A DNA stretch of 64,000 bases from contig NZ_SNWP01000010.1 of NCBI RefSeq assembly GCF_004361915.1, positions 940,501 to 1,004,500 on the forward strand, given 5' to 3'. The number at the start of each line of letters is the position of its first letter. Positions within the stretch are counted from its first letter, which is position 1. The notes beneath the pieces were generated by a model. That model saw only the letters and a program-made list of their open reading frames with translations. It was not told the origin of the DNA and did not search any database. The DNA is from Sediminibacterium goheungense. GTDB taxonomy: Bacteria; Bacteroidota; Bacteroidia; Chitinophagales; Chitinophagaceae. The position numbers and the translations under genes are program-made. This document shows, piece by piece, positions 1-7,260 of the stretch.

Positions 1-2
1 AG

Positions 3-191
3 GGAAAAGGTATTGGCCGGGTATTGATGATGTTTGCCGAAAATATTGCCCGTGACCGTGGTTACAAGCGCCTCACCATGCACGCCCGCGGCACCGCCGT
101 TGGCTTCTACGAAAAACAGGGCTATAATATCTGCAGCGAAGAATTCTTCGAAGTAACCATACCGCATTATGTAATGGAGAAACAGCTTTGA
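3..191 (+). CDS. GNAT family N-acetyltransferase, 3' end only
   Basis: The reading frame is open from the window edge to a TGA at 189-191 and gives the last 62 residues. They start with a GKGIG loop (the acetyl-CoA pyrophosphate-binding motif A of GNAT enzymes), then a helix, then GFYEKQGY, the usual C-terminal motif B of the family, and end VMEKQL. The substrate cannot be told from this fragment. The gene start lies outside the window. Confidence 0.8.
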   Translation, partial: GKGIGRVLMMFAENIARDRGYKRLTMHARGTAVGFYEKQGYNICSEEFFEVTIPHYVMEKQL

Positions 192-300
192 GAACAGAGG
201 AATAAGGAATATGAAATATGAAATCAGGAAGTAAACTCCCTTTCTTATTCCCTTTCTCATTCCTTATTTCTTATTCCTTATTTCTTATTCCTTATTTTTC
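192..300. repeat. Word-iterated AT-rich block with hairpin potential
   Basis: Directly after the acetyltransferase stop, variants of GGAATAAGGAATATGAAAT are followed from about 238 by the complementary CTTATTCC/TTATTTCTTATTCC iterations. The two halves can pair into an imperfect hairpin between two convergent genes, so it could act as a bidirectional terminator. It belongs to the class of short-word blocks seen elsewhere in the window. Confidence 0.6.
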
Positions 301-775
301 ATCGGTCTCCAATCTTCTTCCTCAACAACCCCCGCAGATCGTGGCGGAATTCGTCGCCCATGTTTTCTTTGGGTACAAGGAAGAAGGATTTACTGTCGAA
401 ATAGAGATGGAAAAAATGCGGGCTCTCAAAAAAGCGGGAAAATTTGTTCCAGTCCCAGTCTACATAACCCCGTTCATTTTCAAGGCGTATGGCCGATTCA
501 TTAAAATCGATGATAAAACTGTCTTGAAAAGTGGCCGCTTTACGGTAAATATTATTGGGAAGAAAATACCAGAAAGATGCCATCAGCATGATCCAGATAA
601 AAGAGCCCAGCAAAAAAGGTTCTGGCCGGATCTTCTTCATATAAAAAAGTACAGCCGCCGCAATGGCAAATACATTTACCAGCACCATTAATACCCTGAT
701 CTCAGGTTTCTGTACAAAGTGATACCGAAGTGCCTGAATGACTTTCTTTTTATCGTAGGAAAAACTGACTTGCAT
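299..775 (-). CDS. YcxB-like membrane protein
   Basis: A 158-residue protein when started at the ATG at 775; the frame runs further upstream, but MQVSFSYDKKKV is a typical beginning. Two hydrophobic segments at roughly residues 27-45 and 55-73 are followed by a soluble C-terminal part with a WDWNKFSRFFES stretch and FFLVPKE. This layout (short N-terminal strand, two membrane helices, PH-like C-terminal domain) matches the YcxB-like family, whose function is unknown. It is convergent with the acetyltransferase gene. Confidence 0.7.
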   Translation of the reverse strand: MQVSFSYDKKKVIQALRYHFVQKPEIRVLMVLVNVFAIAAAVLFYMKKIRPEPFLLGSFIWIMLMASFWYFLPNNIYRKAATFQDSFIIDFNESAIRLENERGYVDWDWNKFSRFFESPHFFHLYFDSKSFFLVPKENMGDEFRHDLRGLLRKKIGDR

Positions 776-793
776 GGAACAAAGATAGGAAGC

Positions 794-832
794 AATAGCT
801 GATGTCAGATGGCTGATGTCTGATTTGATCAA
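794..832. repeat. Short-word repeat block (GATGTC/AGATGGCTGATG words)
   Basis: Upstream of the YcxB-like gene, variants of GCTGATGTCAGATG are iterated (AGCTGATGTCAGATGGCTGATGTC region). The same words recur at about 6450-6495, 32216-32275, 57768-57800 and 59709-59740. Confidence 0.55.
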
Positions 833-921
833 GTCGACCCTGGATGAAAATCAGGTATAAATACGGTAAAAAAAGTCGGTTTGAATTTGCATCTTGCCTG
901 ATTGATTTTTTAATCAGGTTT

Positions 922-1257
922 ATGGTTTTATACCGTGCTGTTTCCACTGCTGAAAAAGATGATATACAAATCCATAAACAATTCCGCACCCAAATCAATA
1001 CGCTTGAGGCAAAGCAATTCTTTAGCAGTGAAGTAGCTGTATCAGAGTACGTTGCAGCTTCTGTTAAGCGCAATTTCATCCCTCCTTATACATATATACT
1101 CACTGTATCGATTAACGAGCAGTGTTTTCTGCACGTAACACATAACCGACAGGAATTAGACGGCCATGATGCCATTAGCATTGACCAGCAACATTTATCC
1201 CTTTTCAACAAATTTGTTATCTTTATAGAACCAAATGTTATCGAAGACAGCCTATAA
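922..1257 (+). CDS. Hypothetical protein, partner of EF-Tu domain-like gene
   Basis: A 111-residue soluble protein if started at the ATG at 922; the frame is open back to 844, but the extra N-terminus reads like non-coding sequence. It begins MVLYRAVSTAEKDDI, with FRTQINTLEAKQFF and a C-terminal FNKFVIFIEPNVIEDSL. No family is recognised with certainty. Its 3' end overlaps the next gene by 23 bases, so the two are probably translationally coupled. Confidence 0.6.
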   Translation: MVLYRAVSTAEKDDIQIHKQFRTQINTLEAKQFFSSEVAVSEYVAASVKRNFIPPYTYILTVSINEQCFLHVTHNRQELDGHDAISIDQQHLSLFNKFVIFIEPNVIEDSL

Positions 1258-1555
1258 TATCAAAGCAAAAATTTCTCTTTTGCCTACCCGTCTGGGCGGA
1301 AGACAAAATCCTGTTGCTACAGGTTACAGACCTGCTTTGGCATTTAATACAGCGCAACATTATTCTGGCGAGATAGAATTACTTGACCAGCCACAATTAA
1401 AACCCGGAGATTCGGGTACTGTATTTATTCGTCTAATTCCAGCCAAACATATTCGCAAAAACCTGAAATCCAATGATGCCTTTACTTTACATGAAGGAAG
1501 CAAAGCCATTGGATCGGGTATAATTGTGAGCGCGGAGATAGTGAGTAGTGAGTAG
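1235..1555 (+). CDS. Free-standing EF-Tu domain-3-like protein
   Basis: A 106-residue protein. Residues 12-100 follow the C-terminal beta-barrel (domain 3) of elongation factor Tu: KISLLPTRLGGRQNPV resembles the domain-3 entry strand, GYRPALAF matches the GYRPQF motif, then GEIELLDQPQLKPGDSGTV and an ending GSKAIGSGIIV like the EF-Tu REGGRTVGAGVV strand. The GTPase domain and domain 2 are absent and nothing next to it encodes them. The last residues (VSSE) run into a TAGTGAG word repeat, so the true C-terminus may have been extended by it. No function can be given. Confidence 0.65.
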   Translation: MLSKTAYNIKAKISLLPTRLGGRQNPVATGYRPALAFNTAQHYSGEIELLDQPQLKPGDSGTVFIRLIPAKHIRKNLKSNDAFTLHEGSKAIGSGIIVSAEIVSSE

Positions 1556-1563
1556 TGAGTAAG
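1537..1563. repeat. GAGTAGT word repeat
   Basis: Tandem variants of TAGTGAG at the end of the EF-Tu domain-like gene, overlapping its last codons. The same word builds the hairpin at 6381-6444 and the block at 61331-61365. Confidence 0.6.
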
Positions 1564-1638
1564 CATGTTTCAATTCATCATTATTCGCCGTAGATCAAAC
1601 GCCCCCATTGATTAAGCGGTATTATGTAAAATATTTCC

Positions 1639-2508
1639 ATGACTTCCGAAGAGAGAAAAACAGCCCTTGAGAAGGAATACAATATTGTACAGGCTACCCT
1701 TACTTACCTCATAGGTTTGCATGGCCGTACTATTGTGTATGATGGTGATGATATGATTGGACATTATTACCGGCAGGAAAAACAAAAAGCGGAGAAATAT
1801 TACCAGGAACGTAAACGCAGCAGGTTGCAGGTACAACTGAAAAAACTCACAAAATCATTGGAATCTTCCATGGATTTCAACTACGCCATTTTTATTAAAG
1901 AACAAACCGGTTACGCCATTGATATATTCGAAGAACTTACAAAAGATATTCAGCAGCTAATCAGTCAGGATGAAATACTGAGCCGTGAACAATGGCGCAA
2001 AGCGGGTAGTATGCTGGAGTTTTGCAAAAGAACCCATGCAGACAACACTACCATAGAAAAAATCAGCCAACTCCTGCAGGCTTATACACAAAAACACCTG
2101 GAAGAACTTACCTCTAAAACAAAAAATCAACGAACAGAAGTCATCAACCGATCATCGCTAAGCGAGAATATTGAATTATTTGAAGTTCGGATATCCACCG
2201 GACCAAAACCAAAGCATGATAAAGAATGGGTAATACCATCGCCGGATCAAACACTCAAAATCCATATCAACCAACTGGCTTATGGTAAGTCTGCCAACAC
2301 TTATGTAAATATTCGTTTTCCGAAAGCAGACGGAACCTTGTACGCCACCAGGGGTATTCATGAAATTGAAGCCTACTGGAAAGACAATACAACGGTTGTA
2401 ATCCGTACCACCTCGAACCATGAAACCTTATACGCCTACAAAAAAGTAGAAAGCTTCGACAACATCATTCACATCGAATACCACCCTCTTAACCCTATTC
2501 ACCATTGA
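1639..2508 (+). CDS. Hypothetical protein with helical N-terminal half
   Basis: A 289-residue protein, no signal peptide and no membrane helix. Residues 1-160 are rich in charged residues and look helical (KQKAEKYYQERKRSRLQVQ); residues 165-285 look like a beta-rich domain (ELFEVRISTGPKPKHDKEW, NTYVNIRFPKADGTLYATRG). I do not recognise the family. The last residues (LNPIHH) come from the CACCATTGACC word repeat, so the authentic C-terminus may be slightly shorter or has drifted. Confidence 0.6.
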   Translation: MTSEERKTALEKEYNIVQATLTYLIGLHGRTIVYDGDDMIGHYYRQEKQKAEKYYQERKRSRLQVQLKKLTKSLESSMDFNYAIFIKEQTGYAIDIFEELTKDIQQLISQDEILSREQWRKAGSMLEFCKRTHADNTTIEKISQLLQAYTQKHLEELTSKTKNQRTEVINRSSLSENIELFEVRISTGPKPKHDKEWVIPSPDQTLKIHINQLAYGKSANTYVNIRFPKADGTLYATRGIHEIEAYWKDNTTVVIRTTSNHETLYAYKKVESFDNIIHIEYHPLNPIHH

Positions 2509-2540
2509 CCATTCACCATTGACCATTCACTACTCCCTAC
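2493..2540. repeat. CACCATTGACCATT word repeat
   Basis: Iterations of CACCATTGACCATT between convergent genes (the unknown plus-strand gene and the end of the uronate operon). The same word recurs at 61297-61331. Confidence 0.7.
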
Positions 2541-3841
2541 ACTTTCACCATCTCCCTTCTCTTCCCAATCAGGAAATGCATCACCAGCCAGCCGGCGAGG
2601 TAGGCAAAACCGCAGATAAAGAACATGATGTAGTAGGCAATTTCAATTTTATCGATACTGCGGTAGTACACAAACATATTTTTCTGTACAAAGAGCGACA
2701 ACAATATACCACCCAGTGAACCAAACATACCACCGATACCTGTGATAGAGGCAATGGCTTTTTTGGGAAACACATCACTCACCGTGGTAAAAATATTGGC
2801 ACTCCATGCCTGGTGGGCTGCTGCTGCTAAACCAATGATCAGTACTGCCAGCCACATGTTGATGCTACCTAACAATTGTGCGAATACAATCGGCAATACA
2901 CAGAATGCAAAAATGAGCATCGATGTTTTTCTGGCTTTGTGGACGGTCCATCCGTTTTTAATGAAACGCAGTGGTATCCATCCACCCAATATACTTCCTA
3001 CGGTAGATATGGTGTATACCAGTGCAACCGGTATGGCAATCTGCGTTTTGGTTAAGCCATACTCGCCTTCCAGAAAATCAGGTAACCAGAACAGATAGAA
3101 CCACCAGATAGGATCGGTTAACAATTTACCAATAGCAAAGGCCCAGGTTTGTCTGAAGCCCAGCAGTTTGAACCAGGATACTTTTTCGGCAGGTTCATCA
3201 GTTACTTCCTGTACTTCATCTTTATCGCTATGGATATATTCAAATTCAGCCTGTGATAATTTTTTGTGCTTGCGAGGTACTTCATATAGGAGGAACCAGA
3301 ATATTAGCCAGATAAATCCAATAAGACCGGTAAGAATAAAGGCCCATTTCCAACCCCACTCTGCCGCAATAAAAGGAACAGTTAAGGGTGCAATGATAGC
3401 ACCAAAATTGGCGCCTGAATTAAAGATACCTGTTGCCAGTGCCCTTTCTTTTTTAGGAAACCATTCTGCCACACTTTTAATGGCCGCAGGAAAATTTCCG
3501 GCTTCGGTTACACCAAGAAAAGAACGTACCACCGCAAAACTGAATACACTGGAGGCGAATGCATGGCATACCGCAGCCAGGCTCCACAAACCAGTAGCCA
3601 GTGCATAACCGAGTTTGGTGCCGAGTTTATCAATAAGTCTGCCGGCCCCCAGCATACCAAATGCATAAAACAGTTTAAACGCTATTTCAATATTGGCATA
3701 GTCTGCATCGTTCCAGTTTAACTCTGCGGAGAGTGTCGATTTCAACAGACTGATTACCTGCCGATCGAGATAGTTAATCGTTGTGGCGAAAAAAATCAGT
3801 GAACAGATGGTCCACCTGTATTTTCCTATGGCTGCATTCAT
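2537..3841 (-). CDS. exuT: ExuT-like hexuronate transporter (MFS, anion:cation symporter type)
   Basis: A 434-residue major facilitator protein with 12 predicted membrane segments. Signatures of the hexuronate/phthalate branch are seen: NYLDRQ in the first segment, the motif-A-like loop GRLIDKLGTKLG, RSFLGVTEAGNFPAAIKSVAEWFPKKER and the GIFNSGANFGA segment. It would import galacturonate or glucuronate across the inner membrane by ion symport. It is the last gene of the minus-strand uronate operon, two bases after KDPG aldolase, which supports uronate as substrate. The exact substrate is inferred from context. Confidence 0.88.
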   Translation of the reverse strand: MNAAIGKYRWTICSLIFFATTINYLDRQVISLLKSTLSAELNWNDADYANIEIAFKLFYAFGMLGAGRLIDKLGTKLGYALATGLWSLAAVCHAFASSVFSFAVVRSFLGVTEAGNFPAAIKSVAEWFPKKERALATGIFNSGANFGAIIAPLTVPFIAAEWGWKWAFILTGLIGFIWLIFWFLLYEVPRKHKKLSQAEFEYIHSDKDEVQEVTDEPAEKVSWFKLLGFRQTWAFAIGKLLTDPIWWFYLFWLPDFLEGEYGLTKTQIAIPVALVYTISTVGSILGGWIPLRFIKNGWTVHKARKTSMLIFAFCVLPIVFAQLLGSINMWLAVLIIGLAAAAHQAWSANIFTTVSDVFPKKAIASITGIGGMFGSLGGILLSLFVQKNMFVYYRSIDKIEIAYYIMFFICGFAYLAGWLVMHFLIGKRREMVKV

Positions 3842-3843
3842 GG

Positions 3844-4503
3844 CTATCGTTTAATTCGTTGAAGTGTATCGAGTACCTTTTTGGTTTGCCCGCTAATGGT
3901 TGTATAGTCTTTTTGATCGAGTAATGTTCTGGTGATCAGTTTGCTACCCATACCCACCGCTTTTACACCGGCACTAAACCATGCCTGTATATTGGCTTCC
4001 TCCAACTCAACCCCACCCGTAGGCATAAAAGCAATACCCGGAAACAATTCTTTAATAGCCGATACAAAGCCAGGTCCTAATAAATTACCCGGAAACAGTT
4101 TTATAAACTTTGCACCCAGCTGTTCTGCCACCATAATTTCAGAAGACGTCATACAACCTGGCACCCACAATTTACCTTTTTCATGTACATAGTTGGCCAC
4201 TTCGGGTATCATGCCCGGACAAATTATAAAGTCAGCACCTGCATCTATAAATGCTTTGGCATGATCAACCGTTTTTATGGTACCGATACCCAGTAGCATA
4301 TCCGGCATATCAACCGCTCTTTGTGCAAGCAGGTGTTTGAAATTCGTCAGTGCATTTTCACCACGGTTGGTATATTCAATTACACGAATACCTGCCTGGT
4401 ATAAAGCTTTGGCTACTTCGAGCGTAACCGTTGCATCATCGTGATAATATAGAGGCAGCATACCCTGTGATGTAATGGCCCGTATAATTTGCTGGTTATC
4501 CAT
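3844..4503 (-). CDS. eda: 2-keto-3-deoxy-6-phosphogluconate (KDPG) aldolase
   Basis: A 219-residue class I aldolase that splits KDPG into pyruvate and glyceraldehyde-3-phosphate, the last step of uronate breakdown. The Schiff-base lysine is K135 in AKFIKLFPGN, with E43 and R47 in VIEYTNR as the other active-site residues, and GGVELEE near residue 175 as phosphate-binding loop. A TTG nine bases upstream could also start the frame, but ATG at 4503 gives the standard N-terminus. It overlaps the end of the KDG kinase gene by 8 bases, so translation is probably coupled. Confidence 0.93.
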   Translation of the reverse strand: MDNQQIIRAITSQGMLPLYYHDDATVTLEVAKALYQAGIRVIEYTNRGENALTNFKHLLAQRAVDMPDMLLGIGTIKTVDHAKAFIDAGADFIICPGMIPEVANYVHEKGKLWVPGCMTSSEIMVAEQLGAKFIKLFPGNLLGPGFVSAIKELFPGIAFMPTGGVELEEANIQAWFSAGVKAVGMGSKLITRTLLDQKDYTTISGQTKKVLDTLQRIKR

Positions 4504-5503
4504 TTTGTGCAATGATATTTTTAACTGTGGTTACTGAATTCGATGTAGTGTCGCCCTTCTCCTGCAATTTACCAAATGCGGCAGCAGCAGCATAATTAAT
4601 CGTCTCTTCATCTGTATAATTACGCAAGGCCGAGTGAATAAGCCCTGCCATAAAACAATCGCCACTACCCACTTTATCTATCACCGTATCGGTAAGAAAT
4701 GTTTTAGAAACCGTTTGTACCATGCCTTTATTGAGTACGGCAAAATACCGGATACCTGCATCTTTATCAAAACGAAATGTATTGGCTACGGTGATGCAGG
4801 AAGGATATTGCTGCATAATAGCTTCCGCTGTTTTGGCCGCGTGTTCCGCATAGGCTTCCGCATCAATCAGATCCGGATGCAATGGAATACCCAATAAAGT
4901 ATTGGCTGCCCAGATATTGCCCATCACCAGGTTGCAATAAGGTAATAATGTCTTCATCACTTCCTGTGGATTTTTTCCATACTTCCACAACAGGGCACGA
5001 TAATTAAGGTCTACCGAGACAGGAATCTTTTTTGCCTGTGCCGCTTTCAACACTTCCAGACAAAGTTCTGCAGCTGATGCGCTCACCGCTGGTGCAATGG
5101 CACTGAAATGCAGCCACTGTACATCCGCTAATACTTCATCCCAGTTTACCAGGCCTGTTCCCAGTGTGGCAAAAGAAGAACCGGCACGGTCGAAAACCGT
5201 ACCTGCATTTTTCATATCAGTTCCCTGCTGCAGGTAATACAAACCAATGCGGTTACCGGAATAATGTACGGCTGATGTATCAATATTCTTTTTAGCGAGA
5301 TAGTTGGCGATATCTTTCGATAATGCATTGTCGGGCATGGCGGTAAAATATTTTACCGGATGGCCCCATACTGCCAGTGCCGTTGCCGCATTCAATTCTG
5401 CACCCCCCATAAAAACAGGCATTTGGTTTTGTTCCAGCCATTGCCCGTTGGCTGCTGGTGACAGCCGCAATAATATCTCTCCGAAACACAATACTTTTTT
5501 CAT
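4496..5503 (-). CDS. kdgK: 2-keto-3-deoxygluconate kinase (PfkB family)
   Basis: A 335-residue ribokinase-family sugar kinase. The substrate glycine motif GGAELNAA is at residues 33-40 and the ATP/anion-hole motif DKVGSGDCFMAG at 276-287, with D282 as catalytic base. It phosphorylates KDG to KDPG, linking both the isomerase branch (UxaC-UxaB-UxaA) and the KduI-KduD branch to KDPG aldolase, whose gene overlaps it. The family also holds fructokinases; the neighbours make KDG the likely substrate. Confidence 0.92.
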   Translation of the reverse strand: MKKVLCFGEILLRLSPAANGQWLEQNQMPVFMGGAELNAATALAVWGHPVKYFTAMPDNALSKDIANYLAKKNIDTSAVHYSGNRIGLYYLQQGTDMKNAGTVFDRAGSSFATLGTGLVNWDEVLADVQWLHFSAIAPAVSASAAELCLEVLKAAQAKKIPVSVDLNYRALLWKYGKNPQEVMKTLLPYCNLVMGNIWAANTLLGIPLHPDLIDAEAYAEHAAKTAEAIMQQYPSCITVANTFRFDKDAGIRYFAVLNKGMVQTVSKTFLTDTVIDKVGSGDCFMAGLIHSALRNYTDEETINYAAAAAFGKLQEKGDTTSNSVTTVKNIIAQNG

Positions 5504-5512
5504 AGTTGCTTC

Positions 5513-6346
5513 TTACCTGATTTCAGCAATGGCCACTGGGTCCATATCCGTAAATGTATAATTCTCTCCTGCCATTCCCCAAATAAATCCATAGTTGGAT
5601 GAACCCGCTCCAAAATGCATGGACCATGGTGGCGATATCACAGCTTCCTGATTGGCCATCAGTATATGTCTGGTTTCAGTAGGCTGACCCATAAAATGAA
5701 ATACCCTGTGCTGTTCGGGTACATCAAAATAAAAATACACTTCCATTCTGCGGGTATGGGTATGTGGAGGAACGGAGTTCCATACACTGCCCTCATTCAG
5801 CACCGTAAGCCCCATCACCAGCTGGCAGCTTTGTATGCCTTCCTGATGAATGTATTTGTAGATGGTTCTTTGATTAGACGTAGCCACTTCCCCCATCTTC
5901 ACCGGCGAAGCTTCTTCCTTGGTCATACTTCTGTTTGGGTAAGTATGGTGTGCCGGTGCCGATAATAAAAAGAAAACAGCAGGACTTGACAGATCAGCCG
6001 TTTGAAAGCTTACTTCTTTTGTACCCTTACCCAGATATAATGCATCCAGTTTATTCAATGTATAAGTAATACCATCTGCTACCACCGTACCAGCACCACC
6101 AGTATTGATAATACCCAGCTCTCTTCTCTCCAGAAAATAATCTGCACGCAATTCTGCTTCATTCGGTAATACCAGCGATTTTGCAACTGGCTTCGCACCA
6201 CCAATAATCACACGGTCGTAATGCGAGTATACCAGCTTCAGCTGATCATCCTGCATCAGTTCACCCACATGAAAATTTTCACGAAGCGACGCAGTATCCA
6301 TACCCTTCACTTCATTCGGACTGTTTTGAAAACGTATTTCCATCAT
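5513..6346 (-). CDS. kduI: 5-keto-4-deoxyuronate isomerase
   Basis: A 277-residue cupin-type isomerase that converts 5-keto-4-deoxyuronate, the product of unsaturated uronates released by pectate lyase and GH105, to 2,5-diketo-3-deoxygluconate. The metal-binding residues are visible: H195 and H197 in PPHTHTRRMEVYF, E202, and H244 in WSMHFGAG. Length is as usual for KduI. The start may be either of two consecutive ATG codons. It precedes KDG kinase by 9 bases and follows kduD after a 151-base gap holding a long hairpin. Confidence 0.94.
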   Translation of the reverse strand: MMEIRFQNSPNEVKGMDTASLRENFHVGELMQDDQLKLVYSHYDRVIIGGAKPVAKSLVLPNEAELRADYFLERRELGIINTGGAGTVVADGITYTLNKLDALYLGKGTKEVSFQTADLSSPAVFFLLSAPAHHTYPNRSMTKEEASPVKMGEVATSNQRTIYKYIHQEGIQSCQLVMGLTVLNEGSVWNSVPPHTHTRRMEVYFYFDVPEQHRVFHFMGQPTETRHILMANQEAVISPPWSMHFGAGSSNYGFIWGMAGENYTFTDMDPVAIAEIR

Positions 6347-6380
6347 TTATGATTTATTCATTTGGTTATTGTGAGAAGCT

Positions 6381-6444
6381 GTGAGTAGTGAGTAGTCAGT
6401 AGTGAGTAAAACGCTCCACTCACTACTGACTACTCACTACTCAC
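6381..6444. repeat. Perfect 27-bp inverted repeat built of GAGTAGT words
   Basis: The arms 6381-6407 and 6418-6444 are exact reverse complements around the loop AAAACGCTCC. The arms are iterations of GTGAGTAGT/ACTACTCAC. It lies between kduD and kduI inside one operon, so a complete terminator would be unexpected. It may serve as an RNA-processing or stability structure, or be a mobile word repeat that inserted there. Confidence 0.85.
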
Positions 6445-6446
6445 TT

Positions 6447-6497
6447 CCCCTCAAATCCTACATCAAAAATCTGACATCTGCCATCTGAGATCTACCA
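6447..6497. repeat. ATCTGACATCTGCC word repeat
   Basis: Iterated variants of ATCTGACATCTGCCATCTG between the 27-bp hairpin and the end of kduD. It is the reverse-complement class of the words at 794-832 and 57768-57800. Confidence 0.6.
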
Positions 6498-7259
6498 TCA
6501 CCGCCCCATCCATCCGCCATCTACAGTAACAATGGTTCCGTTTACATAGTCTGATGCTGCGGAGGCGAGAAACACGGTGGGTCCCTTGAAATCTTCAGGC
6601 TGCCCCCATCTTCCTGCCGGTATTCTGGCAAGTATCGATGCACTTCTTTCTGCATCTTCTCTTAATGCTGCTGTATTGTCAGTGGCAATATAACCCGGCG
6701 CAATTCCATTTACCTGTATCCCTTTTCCTGCCCATTCATTGGCCAGCGCTTTTATTAAACTACTAAGCGCACCTTTACTGGCCGCATAACCCGGTACATT
6801 GATACCGCCCTGAAAACTTAACAAAGAGCAGGTGAAAATAATTTTTCCCGTTCCCCTTGTCAGCATCTGCTTGCCGATTTCTCTTGACAATATAAATGGT
6901 GCATCCAGGTTAATCGACATTACCTTGTCCCAGTATTCATCCGGGTGCTCTGCTGCGGGTTTGCGCATGATGGTACCCGCATTATTGACTAAGATGTCCG
7001 GAATCGGATGAATAGACTGGATAGTTTTGAGGAATTGATAGATGCTATCGCGATTTGACAGATCGGCCTGGTAGGCGTTGAATTTTCTGCCGAGTGACCT
7101 TACTTCTTTTTCTATCTCACTCCCTTCCGGTTCAATAGAACCGGATACACCGATGATATCGGCACCAGCTTCAGCGAGACCCAGGGCCATTCCTTTACCA
7201 ATGCCTTTATTACAGCCTGTAACCAATGCCAGCTTACCTGTAAGATCAAATGACTGCAT
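6498..7259 (-). CDS. kduD: 2-dehydro-3-deoxy-D-gluconate 5-dehydrogenase (SDR)
   Basis: A 253-residue short-chain dehydrogenase that reduces 2,5-diketo-3-deoxygluconate to KDG. The Rossmann motif TGCNKGIG is at 14-21, NNAG at 92-95, the catalytic S145, Y158 and K162 in GYAASKGA, and the ending DGGWMGR is characteristic of KduD. It sits one base after the aldehyde dehydrogenase gene and before kduI. Distinction from other gluconate-type SDRs rests on this context and the C-terminus. Confidence 0.9.
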   Translation of the reverse strand: MQSFDLTGKLALVTGCNKGIGKGMALGLAEAGADIIGVSGSIEPEGSEIEKEVRSLGRKFNAYQADLSNRDSIYQFLKTIQSIHPIPDILVNNAGTIMRKPAAEHPDEYWDKVMSINLDAPFILSREIGKQMLTRGTGKIIFTCSLLSFQGGINVPGYAASKGALSSLIKALANEWAGKGIQVNGIAPGYIATDNTAALREDAERSASILARIPAGRWGQPEDFKGPTVFLASAASDYVNGTIVTVDGGWMGR

Positions 7260-7260
7260 A

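Noticed and set aside
218..691. Plus-strand frame opposite the YcxB-like gene
   Set aside because: It starts in the word repeat and lies antisense to a gene with clear family features and membrane segments.
750..1079. Minus-strand frame opposite the 922 gene
   Set aside because: No sensible protein features; it is a shadow of the plus-strand gene that overlaps the EF-Tu domain-like gene.
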